A program made the translations under genes and the position numbers. The notes under the pieces are model-generated. The model searched no databases. It was not told the DNA's origin and saw only the letters and a list, made by a program, of their open reading frames with translations. Source: Bacteroidales bacterium (GTDB lineage Bacteria > Bacteroidota > Bacteroidia > Bacteroidales > VadinHA17). Taken from it: a stretch of 11,659 nt of DNA. This document shows, in pieces, positions 1 to 9,348 of the stretch. Positions within the stretch are counted from its first letter, which is position 1, and each line of letters opens with the position of its first letter. The stretch is from NCBI GenBank assembly GCA_022615595.1, contig JAKEGI010000028.1, forward strand, positions 1 to 11,659, in the 5' to 3' direction.

Positions 1-524
1 AGTGTATCAGGCAGCATAAATCTCGCCACAGGCTCATCTTTAAGGTTATCGAGCATGTAGTAGACATAGCTTTCAGAATTGATCATCCCGTTTGACCAGT
101 CTTCAAAGTAGAGATTCACAGTCATGCCTCTTTCGACGGCCTTTGAGATTACATATTTAATATCGCGAAGATGTTCGTCAGCGCTCTTTCTCAGCTGCTT
201 CTCAAGATGACGTCTCGATCCTTTGCAAAGGAGATTTACCACCCTGACGCCTGCGTTATCTATCCAGTCGAGTGAAGTCTCTCCGTCTACAAATCCGAGT
301 ACCTCGATTTTGTCAAGCAGGTTATTCTTCCTTGCCCATTCTGCAATTTTGTATGTCGCCTCAAATTCTCCTTCGGAAACTCTTGCCGAAGCTACTTCAA
401 GGCGGTCGACTTTAAGCTCCCTTAGCAGCAGGGTAGCCATATGCAGCTTTTCAACGGGTGAAAATGAAATACCCTGCGTCTGTTCGCCGTCGCGAAGGGT
501 TGTGTCCATTATCTCAAGCTTCAT
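1..524 (-). CDS. LeuA/citramalate-synthase-like acyltransferase, 3' part cut by window start
   Basis: This is the first 174 codons of a DRE-TIM metallolyase of the 2-isopropylmalate / citramalate / homocitrate synthase family. Such enzymes condense acetyl-CoA with a 2-oxo acid. The reading frame opens at the ATG at 524, which overlaps the leuD stop as ATGA. Residues 7-15 read DTTLRDGEQ, the metal- and substrate-binding signature of the family. Residues 141-146 are EDWSNG, and residues 172-174 are PDT, matching the barrel strand that reads PDTTG in LeuA. The HxH metal motif and any C-terminal regulatory domain lie beyond the window. It clearly differs from the leuA at 2533-4029: after GEQ it reads TQGISFSP instead of VPGCQLN. 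From memory, Bacteroides carry such a second LeuA-like gene between leuD and leuB. It could be a citramalate synthase (pyruvate + acetyl-CoA, isoleucine precursor) or a second isopropylmalate synthase. Family is certain, substrate is not. Confidence 0.88.
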   Translation of the reverse strand, partial: MKLEIMDTTLRDGEQTQGISFSPVEKLHMATLLLRELKVDRLEVASARVSEGEFEATYKIAEWARKNNLLDKIEVLGFVDGETSLDWIDNAGVRVVNLLCKGSRRHLEKQLRKSADEHLRDIKYVISKAVERGMTVNLYFEDWSNGMINSESYVYYMLDNLKDEPVARFMLPDT

Positions 525-1123
525 CCCAGACCTCCTCTCTTCTTTTCATAATCTGCAATCCTGCTTCTCATATTTATAAGGTAATCAATGTCATCGAGCC
601 CATGAATCAGACACTCCTGCTTGTAGGGGTTAATCTCGAAGGTGAAAGACTTTCCGGATGAAGGGATCTCCACTTTGCGTTCCTGCACGCTGATTTTAAC
701 GATCGTTTCCGGCGCTGCGGTAACAAGAGCTATGAGGCCCTTTACCTCGTCATCAGGTAAGATCAGAGGAAGCAGGCCGTTGTTAAGTGCATTGTTACGG
801 AAGATATCGGCAAAGAAGCTTGATATCACAACCCTGAATCCGTAATCATAAACGGCCCAGACCGCATGTTCGCGGCTTGATCCGCAGCCGAAGTTTTTCC
901 CTGCAACCAGAATCTTCCCGCTATACTTCCTATTGTTAAGGATAAAGTCCTGAACCGCTCTTCCCTCCTGGTCAAATCTCCAGTCGCGGAACAGGTTATT
1001 GCCAAATCCTTCTCTCGAGGTAGAGCTGAGGAACCTGGCAGGTATGATCTGGTCAGTATCGACATTTTCCAGGGGGAGAGGAACGCAGGTCGATTCAAAT
1101 ATGTTTAGTTTCTCTTTTGCCAT
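521..1123 (-). CDS. leuD: 3-isopropylmalate dehydratase small subunit LeuD
   Basis: The small (swivel-domain) subunit of isopropylmalate isomerase pairs with LeuC to convert 2-isopropylmalate to 3-isopropylmalate in leucine synthesis. In the cytoplasm it supplies the substrate-recognition lid over the LeuC iron-sulfur cluster. The 200-residue length is normal for bacterial LeuD. Residues 20-28 read NVDTDQIIP and residues 79-87 read GCGSSREHA, the two hallmark motifs. The C-terminal GLDDIDYL at 175-182 is also typical. It starts 15 bases after the leuC stop, and its own TGA overlaps the ATG of the next gene by four bases, which suggests translational coupling. If the downstream enzyme makes citramalate, LeuCD could also isomerise citramalate for isoleucine synthesis; that dual role is known in other organisms and is only inferred here. 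Confidence 0.97.
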   Translation of the reverse strand: MAKEKLNIFESTCVPLPLENVDTDQIIPARFLSSTSREGFGNNLFRDWRFDQEGRAVQDFILNNRKYSGKILVAGKNFGCGSSREHAVWAVYDYGFRVVISSFFADIFRNNALNNGLLPLILPDDEVKGLIALVTAAPETIVKISVQERKVEIPSSGKSFTFEINPYKQECLIHGLDDIDYLINMRSRIADYEKKRGGLG

Positions 1124-1138
1124 TTGTCTAAGGTTCTT

Positions 1139-2536
1139 TTAAAACAGTCGCGGATCTGTTATTCTGCCTGTTACCGCCGATGCTGCAGCTGTCAGCGGGC
1201 TGGCAAGCAATGTTCTTGCTCCCGGCCCCTGCCTTCCCTCAAAATTCCGGTTCGAAGTTGAGACAGCATACTTCCCTGCAGGTATTTTGTCTTCATTCAT
1301 CGCAAGACATGATGAGCAGCCCGGTTGTCTCAGTTCAAAACCGGCATCACGGAGTATTTCAAGAAGTCCTTCCTTCTTAACCTGTTCTTCAACAAGTCTT
1401 GACCCGGGGACCAGGAGTGCCGTTACGTTTTCTGCCTTTTTCCTTCCCTTCACAACAGATGCAAAAGCCCTGAAGTCTTCAATTCTTCCGTTTGTACAGC
1501 TGCCGAGGAAGACGTAATCAATAGGATGGCCATCGAGCTTTATTCCCGGGCTGAATCCCATGTATGAGAGGGCCTTAATATAATTATCCCTGTCCTGGCT
1601 GTTCATCCCTTCCGTATCAGGCAGCGGAGCGTCGACCGCTATTGCCATTCCCGGGTTGGTGCCATATGTAATCATCGGTCTGATTGATTCAGCATTTATG
1701 GCGATCTCTTTATCAAATGATGCCCCCGGATCAGTTATGAGATCTTTCCATGATTTGAGATCATCATCAAACGCATTGTTACCTGAGTAGTATTTTGTGT
1801 TCTTAAGGTAGGAAAATGTTGTTTTGTCAGGTGCGATGAGGCCACCCCTGGCTCCCATCTCAATGCTCATGTTGCATATTGTCATTCTTGATTCCATGCT
1901 CAGAGCCCTGATTGCCGAACCGCTGTATTCAACAAAATAGCCTGTTGCTCCGCCAGTTGTAAGAAGAGATATGATATGCATTATTATATCCTTGGATGTA
2001 ACTGCTTTGCCCAGGGCACCGTCAACAGTTATCCTCATTGTTTTAGGCCGGGTCTGCAGGATGCACTGTGTTGCCAGCACCATCTCCACCTCACTCGTTC
2101 CAATACCAAATGCCACTGTTCCGAAAGCGCCATGTGTGGAGGTATGACTGTCGCCACATACGATGGTCATACCCGGTCTTGTGTATCCAAGCTCAGTCCC
2201 TATTACATGAACTATACCGTTATAATTATGATTCAGACCGAATAACTCGATGCCATGCCTGGAACAGTTCTCCCTGAGCTTATCCACCTGCATTCTTGAC
2301 AATTCCTCCCTGATCGGAAGATGCTGATCTCTTGTCGGTGTGTTATGGTCAGCAGTGGCCAGTGTCAGTGATGGCCGGAACACAGTTATCCCCCTCTCAT
2401 CCAAACCCCTGAAGGCCTGAGGGCTTGTTACCTCATGGATATAGTGCCTGTCAATATACAGTACATCAGGGCCATCATCAATAGAATGAACCCTGTGTGC
2501 ATCCCATATCTTGTCGAACAATGTTTTTGAACTCAT
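1139..2536 (-). CDS. leuC: 3-isopropylmalate dehydratase large subunit LeuC
   Basis: The large, aconitase-like subunit of isopropylmalate isomerase carries the [4Fe-4S] cluster that isomerises 2-isopropylmalate to 3-isopropylmalate by dehydration and rehydration. The protein has 465 residues, the usual length for the bacterial two-subunit form. The three cluster cysteines are visible: C347 in GSCTNGR, and C407 and C410 in PGCSSC. The active-site stretch NRNFEGRQG lies at 429-437. [12 protein letters not shown] at 128-139 and the N-terminal DHNTPTRD at 63-70 are further family signatures. The ATG at 2536 overlaps the leuA TGA as ATGA, so the ribosome can pass directly from leuA to leuC. No odd residues or breaks are seen. 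Assignment is secure. Confidence 0.98.
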   Translation of the reverse strand: MSSKTLFDKIWDAHRVHSIDDGPDVLYIDRHYIHEVTSPQAFRGLDERGITVFRPSLTLATADHNTPTRDQHLPIREELSRMQVDKLRENCSRHGIELFGLNHNYNGIVHVIGTELGYTRPGMTIVCGDSHTSTHGAFGTVAFGIGTSEVEMVLATQCILQTRPKTMRITVDGALGKAVTSKDIIMHIISLLTTGGATGYFVEYSGSAIRALSMESRMTICNMSIEMGARGGLIAPDKTTFSYLKNTKYYSGNNAFDDDLKSWKDLITDPGASFDKEIAINAESIRPMITYGTNPGMAIAVDAPLPDTEGMNSQDRDNYIKALSYMGFSPGIKLDGHPIDYVFLGSCTNGRIEDFRAFASVVKGRKKAENVTALLVPGSRLVEEQVKKEGLLEILRDAGFELRQPGCSSCLAMNEDKIPAGKYAVSTSNRNFEGRQGPGARTLLASPLTAAASAVTGRITDPRLF

Positions 2537-4029
2537 TTTAACTTTGAAATTGCGTCAATCAATGCCTCTACTGATGCCGTAACGATATCAGTATTGGCTG
2601 AAAACCCATAATAGATTCTTCCTTCATACTCCACCTGGACATGCACCTTGCCGAGATCATCACTCCCCTTTGTAATTGCCTGAATAAGGAACTCCTCCAG
2701 CACTATTGTTTTCTTTATCAGTTGCTTGACAGCGGTGAATGATGCATCTATCGGGCCGTTACCCGATGCTGTGGATGTGTGCACTTCACCATTTATTCTC
2801 AGACCGACGGTGGCCACAGGGAAGGTACTCTTGCCGCATGTAACCTGGAGTAGTTCGAGTTTCAGGGGTTTTTCCCCGGTGAAGACCTGTCCGGTCAGGA
2901 TCCTTATGTCATCGTCATCGATATTTTTCTTTTTATCAGCAAGCTGAAGGAACTTATGATATATCTCGTCAAGTTCATCCTTTTTGTACTGAAAGCCCAG
3001 AATTTCAAGGCGGTGATTCAATGCGGCCCTTCCGCTTCGTGCAGTCAGAATGATGGATGATTCCTTGATTCCCACATCCACAGGGTCAATGATTTCATAG
3101 TTTTCCCTGTTCTTGAGCACTCCGTCCTGATGAATTCCCGATGAATGGGCAAAAGCATTCCTGCCCACAATGGCCTTGTTGGGTTGAACAGGCATATTCA
3201 TCAGTGTTGAGACGAGCCTGCTGCTGTTGTAAATGAGCTTGCTGTTTATGTTTGTGGTGAGGTTTAATGACTTGTGGCTTTTAAGTATCATGACGATCTC
3301 TTCAAGAGAGGTATTGCCTGCCCTTTCGCCTATTCCGTTGAGCGTAACCTCAACCTGCCTTGCACCATTAATTATGCCCATCATGGTGTTTGCGGTTGCC
3401 ATTCCAAGGTCATTGTGACAATGGGTTGATATAATTACCTTTTCTATGCCCTTAACATTCTCACGCAGGTACCTGATTTTTTCTCCGTACTGTTCAGGAA
3501 GACAATAACCTGTTGTATCAGGAATATTCACCACCGTTGCACCTGCTTTTATCACGGCTTCGATGACCCTGGCCAGGTATACGTTATCTGATCTTCCTGC
3601 ATCTTCGGCATAGAACTCCACATCATCCACAAATTTCTTTGCATACTTCACGGCGTCAACAGCCCTCCTGAGCACCTCCTCAGGTGTTGCCCTGATCTTA
3701 TGCTCGATATGGTACGGCGATGTTCCTATTCCTGTATGTATTCTCTTACGCTTTGCAAATTTCAGGGCATCAGCTGCTACTTCGATATCCTGTTTTACTG
3801 CCCTTGTCAATGCACAGATAACAGGTTCGGAAACGGCTTTTGATATCTCTACCACCGATGCAAAATCACCGGGGCTGGATATCGGGAAGCCTGCCTCAAT
3901 GACATCAACGCCCAGTGTCTCAAGCGCTTGTGCTACTTCGATCTTCTCAATTGTATTGAGCTGGCAACCAGGGACCTGCTCCCCGTCGCGGAGAGTAGTA
4001 TCGAAAATTATAATCTTTTCTTCCATCAT
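2533..4029 (-). CDS. leuA: 2-isopropylmalate synthase LeuA
   Basis: This enzyme makes the first committed step of leucine synthesis: 2-oxoisovalerate + acetyl-CoA to 2-isopropylmalate. The 498-residue protein has the TIM-barrel catalytic domain at about 1-270, with DTTLRDGEQ at 10-18, the HCHND metal motif at 203-207 and GIGERAGN at 232-239. A linker follows with [13 protein letters not shown] at 291-303. The C-terminal LeuA regulatory domain runs from about 370 to the end and contains GNGPIDA at 423-429, so leucine feedback inhibition is likely. Two adjacent ATG codons lie at the start (4029 and 4026), and either could be used; neither has a good Shine-Dalgarno sequence. It begins 6 bases after the ilvC stop and overlaps leuC by four bases. 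It is distinct from the shorter-motif paralogue at the end of the operon. Confidence 0.97.
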   Translation of the reverse strand: MMEEKIIIFDTTLRDGEQVPGCQLNTIEKIEVAQALETLGVDVIEAGFPISSPGDFASVVEISKAVSEPVICALTRAVKQDIEVAADALKFAKRKRIHTGIGTSPYHIEHKIRATPEEVLRRAVDAVKYAKKFVDDVEFYAEDAGRSDNVYLARVIEAVIKAGATVVNIPDTTGYCLPEQYGEKIRYLRENVKGIEKVIISTHCHNDLGMATANTMMGIINGARQVEVTLNGIGERAGNTSLEEIVMILKSHKSLNLTTNINSKLIYNSSRLVSTLMNMPVQPNKAIVGRNAFAHSSGIHQDGVLKNRENYEIIDPVDVGIKESSIILTARSGRAALNHRLEILGFQYKKDELDEIYHKFLQLADKKKNIDDDDIRILTGQVFTGEKPLKLELLQVTCGKSTFPVATVGLRINGEVHTSTASGNGPIDASFTAVKQLIKKTIVLEEFLIQAITKGSDDLGKVHVQVEYEGRIYYGFSANTDIVTASVEALIDAISKLK

Positions 4030-4035
4030 TGAAGT

Positions 4036-5088
4036 TTATTTCTTATTACCCGGCCTTAACTTTCTGACTGCAGCCCCGGCGCTCCATAATTCTGAGTTTC
4101 TCAATTCACTTAGTTCAACTTCAAGCAACTCCCTGTAATCTGAGGAGCTCGTTGACTGCAGTACTCTTACACATTCTTCTCCTGACTTCACTCTCCTGTA
4201 GAGTTCTTTGAACACGGGAAGGGTGGCCTCCCTGAACTGGGGTCTCCAGTCGAGAGCACCTCTCTGTGCTGTTACGCTGCAGTTGGCGTACATCCAATCC
4301 ATGCCATTTTCATCGACAAGGCGTATCAGGCTTTGCGTCAGTTCTTCTACGGTTTCGTTAAAGGCTTCAGAGGGGCTGTGACCGTTCTCTCTCAGCACCT
4401 GATACTGTGCATCCATTATCCCGGCCAGGGCTCCCATCAGGACACCCCGTTCACCTGTCAGGTCGCTGTAAACTTCATTTTCGAAAGTGGTAGGGAAGAG
4501 ATAGCCTGAGCCTATCCCGATGCCAAGGGCAAGTACCCTTTCAGTGGCTCTTCCAGTATAATCCTGGAAAACAGAGAAGCTTGAATTGATACCTGCGCCT
4601 GCGAGGAAGTTACGGCGGACGCTTGTCCCCGATCCCTTTGGAGCACATAGAATTACATCGACATATTCAGGAGGTATGACCCCGGTATGCTCCTTATATG
4701 TTATCGAGAAGCCATGCGAGAAATAGAGTGCATCGCCTTTCTTGAGAGAGGCTTTCACCGCAGGCCACAGTGTCCGCTGTGCTGCATCCGATACAAGATA
4801 TTGAATGACAGTACCCTTTTTTACTGCCTCCTCAACGGGGAAGAGTGTTGTCCCGGGAATGAAACCGTCTGCAACGGCACGGTCCCAGTCTTTACTGAAC
4901 TCCGGTGCCTGTCCGACTATTACGTTAAAACCGTTATCCTTAAGGTTCAACGCCTGAGCAGGCCCCTGAACGCCATACCCGATAATTGCTATGGTCTCAT
5001 TCCTTAATACTTCGAGTGCCTTTTCAACAGGAAATTCTTCCCTGGTTACTACCTCTTCAACTACTCCGCCGAAATTGATCTTTGCCAT
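4036..5088 (-). CDS. ilvC: Ketol-acid reductoisomerase IlvC
   Basis: The enzyme converts acetolactate or acetohydroxybutyrate to the dihydroxy acids of valine and isoleucine synthesis, using Mg2+ and a nicotinamide cofactor. The 350 residues contain an N-terminal Rossmann domain with GYGVQG at 37-42, SHGF at 124-127, and a single C-terminal knotted helical domain. The metal ligands are visible as D209 and E213 (SDLTGER) and E245 and E249 (NETVEEL). The conserved CSVTAQRGALDW follows at 270-281. Overall wording matches the Bacteroidota type of IlvC. The odd part is the loop after the second Rossmann strand (residues 60-68, Q-A-P-E-F-S-K-D-W). It has no arginine and carries a glutamate where many NADPH enzymes have R/K and S residues to bind the 2'-phosphate, so cofactor preference may be shifted. 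It lies 30 bases after ilvN and 6 before leuA. Confidence 0.97.
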   Translation of the reverse strand: MAKINFGGVVEEVVTREEFPVEKALEVLRNETIAIIGYGVQGPAQALNLKDNGFNVIVGQAPEFSKDWDRAVADGFIPGTTLFPVEEAVKKGTVIQYLVSDAAQRTLWPAVKASLKKGDALYFSHGFSITYKEHTGVIPPEYVDVILCAPKGSGTSVRRNFLAGAGINSSFSVFQDYTGRATERVLALGIGIGSGYLFPTTFENEVYSDLTGERGVLMGALAGIMDAQYQVLRENGHSPSEAFNETVEELTQSLIRLVDENGMDWMYANCSVTAQRGALDWRPQFREATLPVFKELYRRVKSGEECVRVLQSTSSSDYRELLEVELSELRNSELWSAGAAVRKLRPGNKK

Positions 5089-5118
5089 GATAATTTGTAT
5101 TAGTTTTTGTTTTTCTTC

Positions 5119-5679
5119 TTAATTATATATGCTCTCTTCCGGGATCTTTGACCTTGTGGCCGTGTCCATCTCTTTCAGGTAGGAGTGAAGCTCCTTAACC
5201 TGTCGTGTGATGGCAATCCTCCCTGATCTGACAAACTGCAAAATCCCGTGCTTCTCCAGAAAACGAAGAAGTTCAATTATCTCATCCTTGTGTCCGGTTT
5301 TCTCTATCACCATATATTCAGGCGTTACCTCGACAAGTCTTCCGTTATGATTCCTGACAACCTGATCGACAATATTTCCTGACATCATCACCTTGGTCGG
5401 TACCTTAAACAGGGCAATCTCCTGATATACTATCTCTTCCGATGTGTGGGCAAATACCTTCAGTACATCGATGACCTTTTCCATCTGCCGCACAACCTTT
5501 TGTATCAACTCTGGAGTTGTCCTTACAACAATTGTTATAAGATGCACCCCTCTTACAGCTGATTCAGAGGCTGTTATGCTATCAATGTTTATCTGCCGCC
5601 TGGTTAGTATTATGGTTATCTGGTTAAGAATACCAATATGGTCTTCAGAAAATACTGATAATGTATATTCCTGGTTCAT
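5119..5679 (-). CDS. ilvN: Acetolactate synthase small (regulatory) subunit IlvN
   Basis: This is the regulatory subunit of acetohydroxyacid synthase; it activates the IlvB catalytic subunit and mediates feedback inhibition, usually by valine. The protein has 186 residues. An N-terminal ACT domain spans about 4-77, with the pattern SEDHIGIL near 11-18 and RRQINIDSIT at 27-36. G16 and N31 align with G14 and N29 of E. coli IlvH, the residues linked to valine binding, so valine inhibition is likely retained. A second, C-terminal ACT-like domain follows at about 82-165, with YQEIALFKVP at 85-94 and QFVRSGRIAITR at 148-159. The gene sits 10 bases after ilvB, the usual pairing, and starts at the first ATG with no clear ribosome-binding sequence. 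It could equally be named ilvH. Confidence 0.96.
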   Translation of the reverse strand: MNQEYTLSVFSEDHIGILNQITIILTRRQINIDSITASESAVRGVHLITIVVRTTPELIQKVVRQMEKVIDVLKVFAHTSEEIVYQEIALFKVPTKVMMSGNIVDQVVRNHNGRLVEVTPEYMVIEKTGHKDEIIELLRFLEKHGILQFVRSGRIAITRQVKELHSYLKEMDTATRSKIPEESIYN

Positions 5680-5689
5680 AGCTGTATAA

Positions 5690-7420
5690 TTAGTGTGTTA
5701 ACTTTATTTCTGATACAGATGCTCCTGGCTGAACCATAGGCATCACATTTGTTTCTTTTTCAACGGTCACCTCCAGCAGGAAGGGTCCGTCAGTTGCCAG
5801 CATTTCCCTTACTGCGGGTTCGAGCTCATCTCTTTCAGATACTTTCTTTGCTGGCATCCGGTATGCAGCCGCAATAGCTGCAAAATCAGGGTTAACCATC
5901 TCTGTAGATGCGTATCTTTTGCTGAAGAACATATCCTGCCATTGTCTCACCATGCCCAGGTAGCTGTTGTTCAGGATGACAATCTTTACGCCAATGTTAT
6001 ACTGCATTATGGTTCCGAGCTCCTGTATTGTCATCTGAAAACCCCCGTCACCCAAAAAGGAGATCACATTCTTTTTTTGTGACCCCAGTCTTGCCCCGAC
6101 TGCTGCCGGAAGTCCGAAGCCCATTGTCCCCAATCCTCCTGATGTTACCAGTGTATTGGGTTCAGTGAACCTGTAATATCTTGCGGTCACCATCTGGTTC
6201 TGCCCGACATCTGTTACTATTACTGCGTCTCCTTTCGTCAGGTCGGAAATAAGTTTTACGACCTCACCCATTTTTATTTCACCCGATTCAGGTTTTATCT
6301 CATTCTTTATAATAGTGTCAAATTCGGTTTTGTCGCATATCCTGAATGCCCGTATCCATTTCTCATAAGAGTTATTATTTACCAGCGGGATGAGACTTTT
6401 AAGAGTCTCTCCGGCATCATTGTTTATAGCCACATCAACCTTTACATTCTTATTAATTTCTGCAGCATCGATATCGATATGAATAATACTGGCATCGGGT
6501 GCATACTTTTTAAGATTTCCGGTGACGCGATCGTCAAACCTCATACCTACAGCAATCAGCAGGTCAGCCTCGTTTGTCAGCACGTTTGGGGCATAATTGC
6601 CATGCATTCCAAGGTACCCGGCATAAAGTCTGTGAGATGAAGGGAAAGCTGATAGACCGAGCAGAGTAAGGGCAACGGGGATACCCGTCTTTTCTGCAAA
6701 CATCATCAGTTCCTTCTCTGCATGAGAGATAAGGACACCATGGCCGGCAATGATCATCGGACGGGAAGCATGATTAATCAGTATTGCTGCCGATTCGATT
6801 TCCTTCATATGAAGAGGTATATGCGGATTATAGCTTCTTATATAATCGCATTTGCTGTAGCTGAAATTCAGTCTCTCAATCTGGGCATCTTTTGTAATAT
6901 CAACCAGTACGGGTCCGGGACGTCCTGTGGTGGCAATATAGAAGGCCTTTGACAGAGCCTCCGGTATTTCTGATGCACTCTTGACCTGGCAGTTCCACTT
7001 TGTCACAGGCATTGACACTCCGATGATGTCTGTCTCCTGGAAGGCATCGGTTCCTATCAGGGTTGAGACCACCTGGGCTGTTATAAACACCACCGGGACA
7101 GAATCGAGGTATGCATTGGCGATACCCGTCACCAGGTTGGTGGCGCCGGGACCGGAGGTGGCAAGACATACTCCCGGCTTGCCGGTCACCATGGCATAGG
7201 CCTGGGCTGCATGGGCGGCACCCTGTTCATGTCTTGTAAGTATGTGGGTTACCTTATCCTCCACATTCATGAGGTTGTCATAGATAGGCATTATTGCCCC
7301 TCCGGGATAGCCGAAGACCGTCTCCACTCCCTCGGCAATAAGTATATTGATGACTGCCTCGGCACCTGAAATCTCAGTATGCCCGTTTCCGTTGTGATTC
7401 TTGTTGTTATTTTCCTTCAT
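5690..7420 (-). CDS. ilvB: Acetolactate synthase large (catalytic) subunit IlvB
   Basis: The thiamine-diphosphate catalytic subunit of acetohydroxyacid synthase joins two pyruvates to acetolactate, or pyruvate and 2-oxobutyrate to acetohydroxybutyrate. The 576-residue protein shows the three expected domains. The PYR domain (about 15-185) has the catalytic glutamate E65 in RHEQGAAHAAQAYA. The central FAD-binding-like domain spans about 205-350 and includes RFDDRVTGN at 294-302. The PP domain holds the ThDP motif from GDGG at 457-460 to NN at 484-485. The first 13 or so residues are rich in Asn, Lys and His and precede the conserved core, so they form a short low-complexity leader. The gene starts 11 bases after the ilvD stop and is followed 10 bases later by ilvN, its regulatory partner. 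An assimilatory enzyme is more likely than a catabolic acetolactate synthase because of the linked small subunit. Confidence 0.97.
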   Translation of the reverse strand: MKENNNKNHNGNGHTEISGAEAVINILIAEGVETVFGYPGGAIMPIYDNLMNVEDKVTHILTRHEQGAAHAAQAYAMVTGKPGVCLATSGPGATNLVTGIANAYLDSVPVVFITAQVVSTLIGTDAFQETDIIGVSMPVTKWNCQVKSASEIPEALSKAFYIATTGRPGPVLVDITKDAQIERLNFSYSKCDYIRSYNPHIPLHMKEIESAAILINHASRPMIIAGHGVLISHAEKELMMFAEKTGIPVALTLLGLSAFPSSHRLYAGYLGMHGNYAPNVLTNEADLLIAVGMRFDDRVTGNLKKYAPDASIIHIDIDAAEINKNVKVDVAINNDAGETLKSLIPLVNNNSYEKWIRAFRICDKTEFDTIIKNEIKPESGEIKMGEVVKLISDLTKGDAVIVTDVGQNQMVTARYYRFTEPNTLVTSGGLGTMGFGLPAAVGARLGSQKKNVISFLGDGGFQMTIQELGTIMQYNIGVKIVILNNSYLGMVRQWQDMFFSKRYASTEMVNPDFAAIAAAYRMPAKKVSERDELEPAVREMLATDGPFLLEVTVEKETNVMPMVQPGASVSEIKLTH

Positions 7421-7431
7421 TCCCTGAAACC

Positions 7432-9258
7432 TTAGATAATTCTTATCGCACCCTGATCAGCTGAACTGACATTGGCAGCGTATGCCTTCAGAGCGCCTGA
7501 GATCACTCTTGACCTCTTTAGCGGTTTGTAGGCCATTTCACCCCTTAAAGTCTGGGCTGATCTCCTTTTTTCAATTTCTTCCTTATTTACCAGGAGGTTT
7601 ATTGACCTGTCAGCGATACTGATCTCAATAATATCTCCGTTCTGTACAAGGGCCAGTAATCCTCCTGCGGCTGCTTCGGGTGACAGATGACCGACAGATA
7701 GTCCTGATGTGCCTCCAGAAAAGCGGCCATCGGTTAAAAGTGCACATCTCTTGTCTAGCCCCTTTGACTTCAGGTATGAAGTGGGGTAGAGCATCTCCTG
7801 CATGCCTGGCCCTCCTCTTGGTCCTTCGTATCTTATAATGACAGCCTGGCCCTCCTTCACACCTCCGTTCAATATGCCCTCCACGGCATCTTCCTGTGAT
7901 TCGAAAACGACGGCAGATCCTGAGAAGGTGAAGAGAGCAGGGTCTATGCCGGCTGTTTTGACAATGCACCCGTTCACGGCAACATTACCGTACAGTACTG
8001 CCAGTCCTCCTTCCCTGTTGTAGGGGTGATCCATGCTTCTTATGCAGCCGCTGACCCTGTCAGTATCATGGGCGGGATAATATTTTTCCTGCGACCCCAT
8101 CTCAAGATTTCTCACACCTCCCGGGGCGCTTCTGAATAGTTCATGGGCCTCAGGGAGTGCTGTCCCGCTGAGTATATCCCATTGCGAGATCGCTTCAGCG
8201 AGAGAGGGGTGGTCAATCCGGAATACAGAGTCATCAATCAGCCTGCCACGTGACAATTCACCCATGATGGCCATGATCCCTCCGGCACGGTTAACATCCT
8301 GGATGTGAAAGTGTGAGCTTGGGGCTACCTTACAGATATTTGGAATCTTCCGTGACAGCTCATCAATATCCTTCATTGTGAAATCCACCTTTGCTTCCCG
8401 GGCGACAGCCAGGAGATGAAGAACGGTATTGGTAGATCCGCCCATTGCAATGTCAAGGGACATAGCATTCATGAAGGCACTCCTGGTAGCAATTGAACGG
8501 GGAAGAACAGTATCATCACCCTCGTAGTAATATTTTTTTGAAAGTTCGACTATCAGCCGGGCAGCTTCTTCCATCAGCATGAGACGATTCCGATGTGTGG
8601 CAACCACTGTTCCGTTACCCGGCAGGGCTATTCCAAGCGCCTCGGCAAGGCAGTTCATTGAGTTGGCTGTAAACATCCCGGAGCAGGAGCCGCATGTCGG
8701 GCAGGCTGCCATTTCTATCTCTTTAAGTTTCTCATCAGAGACCGAATCGTCAGCAGCAGCGACCATGGCATCTATAAGATCCAGTTCCCTCGTGGCGGTT
8801 CTGCCTGCCTCCATAGGGCCACCTGAAATAAAAACAGTCGGAATGTTAAGTCTCATGGCGGCCATCATCATCCCGGGAGTGATCTTGTCACAGTTGCTGA
8901 TGCAGATCATCGCATCTGCGCGATGGGCGTTGCAGACATACTCCACGCTGTCGGCTATCAGCTCTCTTGAAGGAAGGGAGTAGAGCATCCCTTCGTGGCC
9001 CATAGCAATACCGTCATCTATCGCTATTGTATTGAACTCAGCAGCAAAGAATCCCTGCCTGTTGATCTCTCTCTTAATCAACTGGCCAGCATCATGCAGG
9101 TGTACATGGCCGGGGACGAACTGAGAAAAGGAATTTACGATCGCAATCAGAGGTTTTCCAAACTGATCTTCCCTCATTCCATTGGCACGCCAGAGACTTC
9201 TGGCTCCGGCCATGTTCCTTCCTGTTGTCGTTGTCGAACTTCTTAAAGGTATTTTCAT
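7432..9258 (-). CDS. ilvD: Dihydroxy-acid dehydratase IlvD
   Basis: The iron-sulfur enzyme dehydrates the dihydroxy acids made by IlvC to 2-oxoisovalerate and 2-oxo-3-methylvalerate. The 608-residue length matches the long E. coli-like form. Visible signatures are DDGIAMGH at 81-88, the SNCDKITPG stretch with C123 and K125, and CPTCGSCSG from C186 to C192. The late [12 protein letters not shown] motif is also present. The position that holds a third cysteine in many [2Fe-2S] plant and actinobacterial enzymes reads PGHVHL here, as in E. coli IlvD. An oxygen-sensitive [4Fe-4S] cluster is therefore more likely; this is inference. The gene is first in the operon after the leader region, and its ATG at 9258 lies 16 bases beyond the U-tract of the attenuator terminator. 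No Shine-Dalgarno sequence is seen; the A/U-rich bases before the start are normal for Bacteroidota. Confidence 0.98.
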   Translation of the reverse strand: MKIPLRSSTTTTGRNMAGARSLWRANGMREDQFGKPLIAIVNSFSQFVPGHVHLHDAGQLIKREINRQGFFAAEFNTIAIDDGIAMGHEGMLYSLPSRELIADSVEYVCNAHRADAMICISNCDKITPGMMMAAMRLNIPTVFISGGPMEAGRTATRELDLIDAMVAAADDSVSDEKLKEIEMAACPTCGSCSGMFTANSMNCLAEALGIALPGNGTVVATHRNRLMLMEEAARLIVELSKKYYYEGDDTVLPRSIATRSAFMNAMSLDIAMGGSTNTVLHLLAVAREAKVDFTMKDIDELSRKIPNICKVAPSSHFHIQDVNRAGGIMAIMGELSRGRLIDDSVFRIDHPSLAEAISQWDILSGTALPEAHELFRSAPGGVRNLEMGSQEKYYPAHDTDRVSGCIRSMDHPYNREGGLAVLYGNVAVNGCIVKTAGIDPALFTFSGSAVVFESQEDAVEGILNGGVKEGQAVIIRYEGPRGGPGMQEMLYPTSYLKSKGLDKRCALLTDGRFSGGTSGLSVGHLSPEAAAGGLLALVQNGDIIEISIADRSINLLVNKEEIEKRRSAQTLRGEMAYKPLKRSRVISGALKAYAANVSSADQGAIRII

Positions 9259-9274
9259 GTAAAAAAAATCATTT

Positions 9275-9306
9275 AAAAAAAAGCTTCCCGGTTTTCCGGG
9301 AAGCTT
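9275..9306 (-). terminator. Intrinsic terminator in the ilvD leader (attenuator)
   Basis: On the minus strand, a perfect 11-bp stem (AAGCTTCCCGG, loop AAAA, CCGGGAAGCTT; 9306 to 9281) runs straight into a tract of eight U residues ending at 9275. On the plus strand the hairpin is not followed by a U-tract, so it acts in the direction of ilvD. It lies between the promoter and the ilvD start, after the leader peptide, so it is placed to control read-through into the operon and not to end kbl transcription only. A second run of eight U residues (9261-9268) follows just before the ilvD start. Confidence 0.9.
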
Positions 9307-9344
9307 CTGTATATTTCACCTTTTATTATACAATTACCCACCGG
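9296..9344 (-). promoter_or_regulatory. Putative antiterminator alternative to the attenuator hairpin
   Basis: The segment CCGGUGGG (9344 to 9337), beginning 4 bases after the leader-peptide stop codon, can pair with CUUCCCGG (9303 to 9296). The latter is most of the 5' arm of the terminator. Seven of eight positions pair, counting two G-U pairs, with one U-C mismatch. The same segment, as GUGGGUAAU (9341 to 9333), can instead pair with AUUACC-CU-CAC (9381 to 9371) inside the leader coding region: nine pairs with a two-base bulge. These mutually exclusive pairings resemble the 1:2, 2:3 and 3:4 structures of classic attenuators. The antiterminator is weaker than the terminator on paper, and its folding has not been computed. 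Confidence 0.6.
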
Positions 9345-9348
9345 ATCA

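Noticed and set aside
7625..7969. Minus-strand open frame of 114 codons inside ilvD, and similar frames inside the other genes
   Set aside because: They overlap well-conserved enzymes in other frames, have no family-like motifs and show skewed composition (many Arg, Cys and His), typical of frame shadows.
9255..9272. A five-codon frame (MIFFT) between the two U-tracts, with its TGA overlapping the ilvD ATG
   Set aside because: It has no regulatory codon bias, lies after the terminator and is easily explained by chance in A/T-rich sequence.
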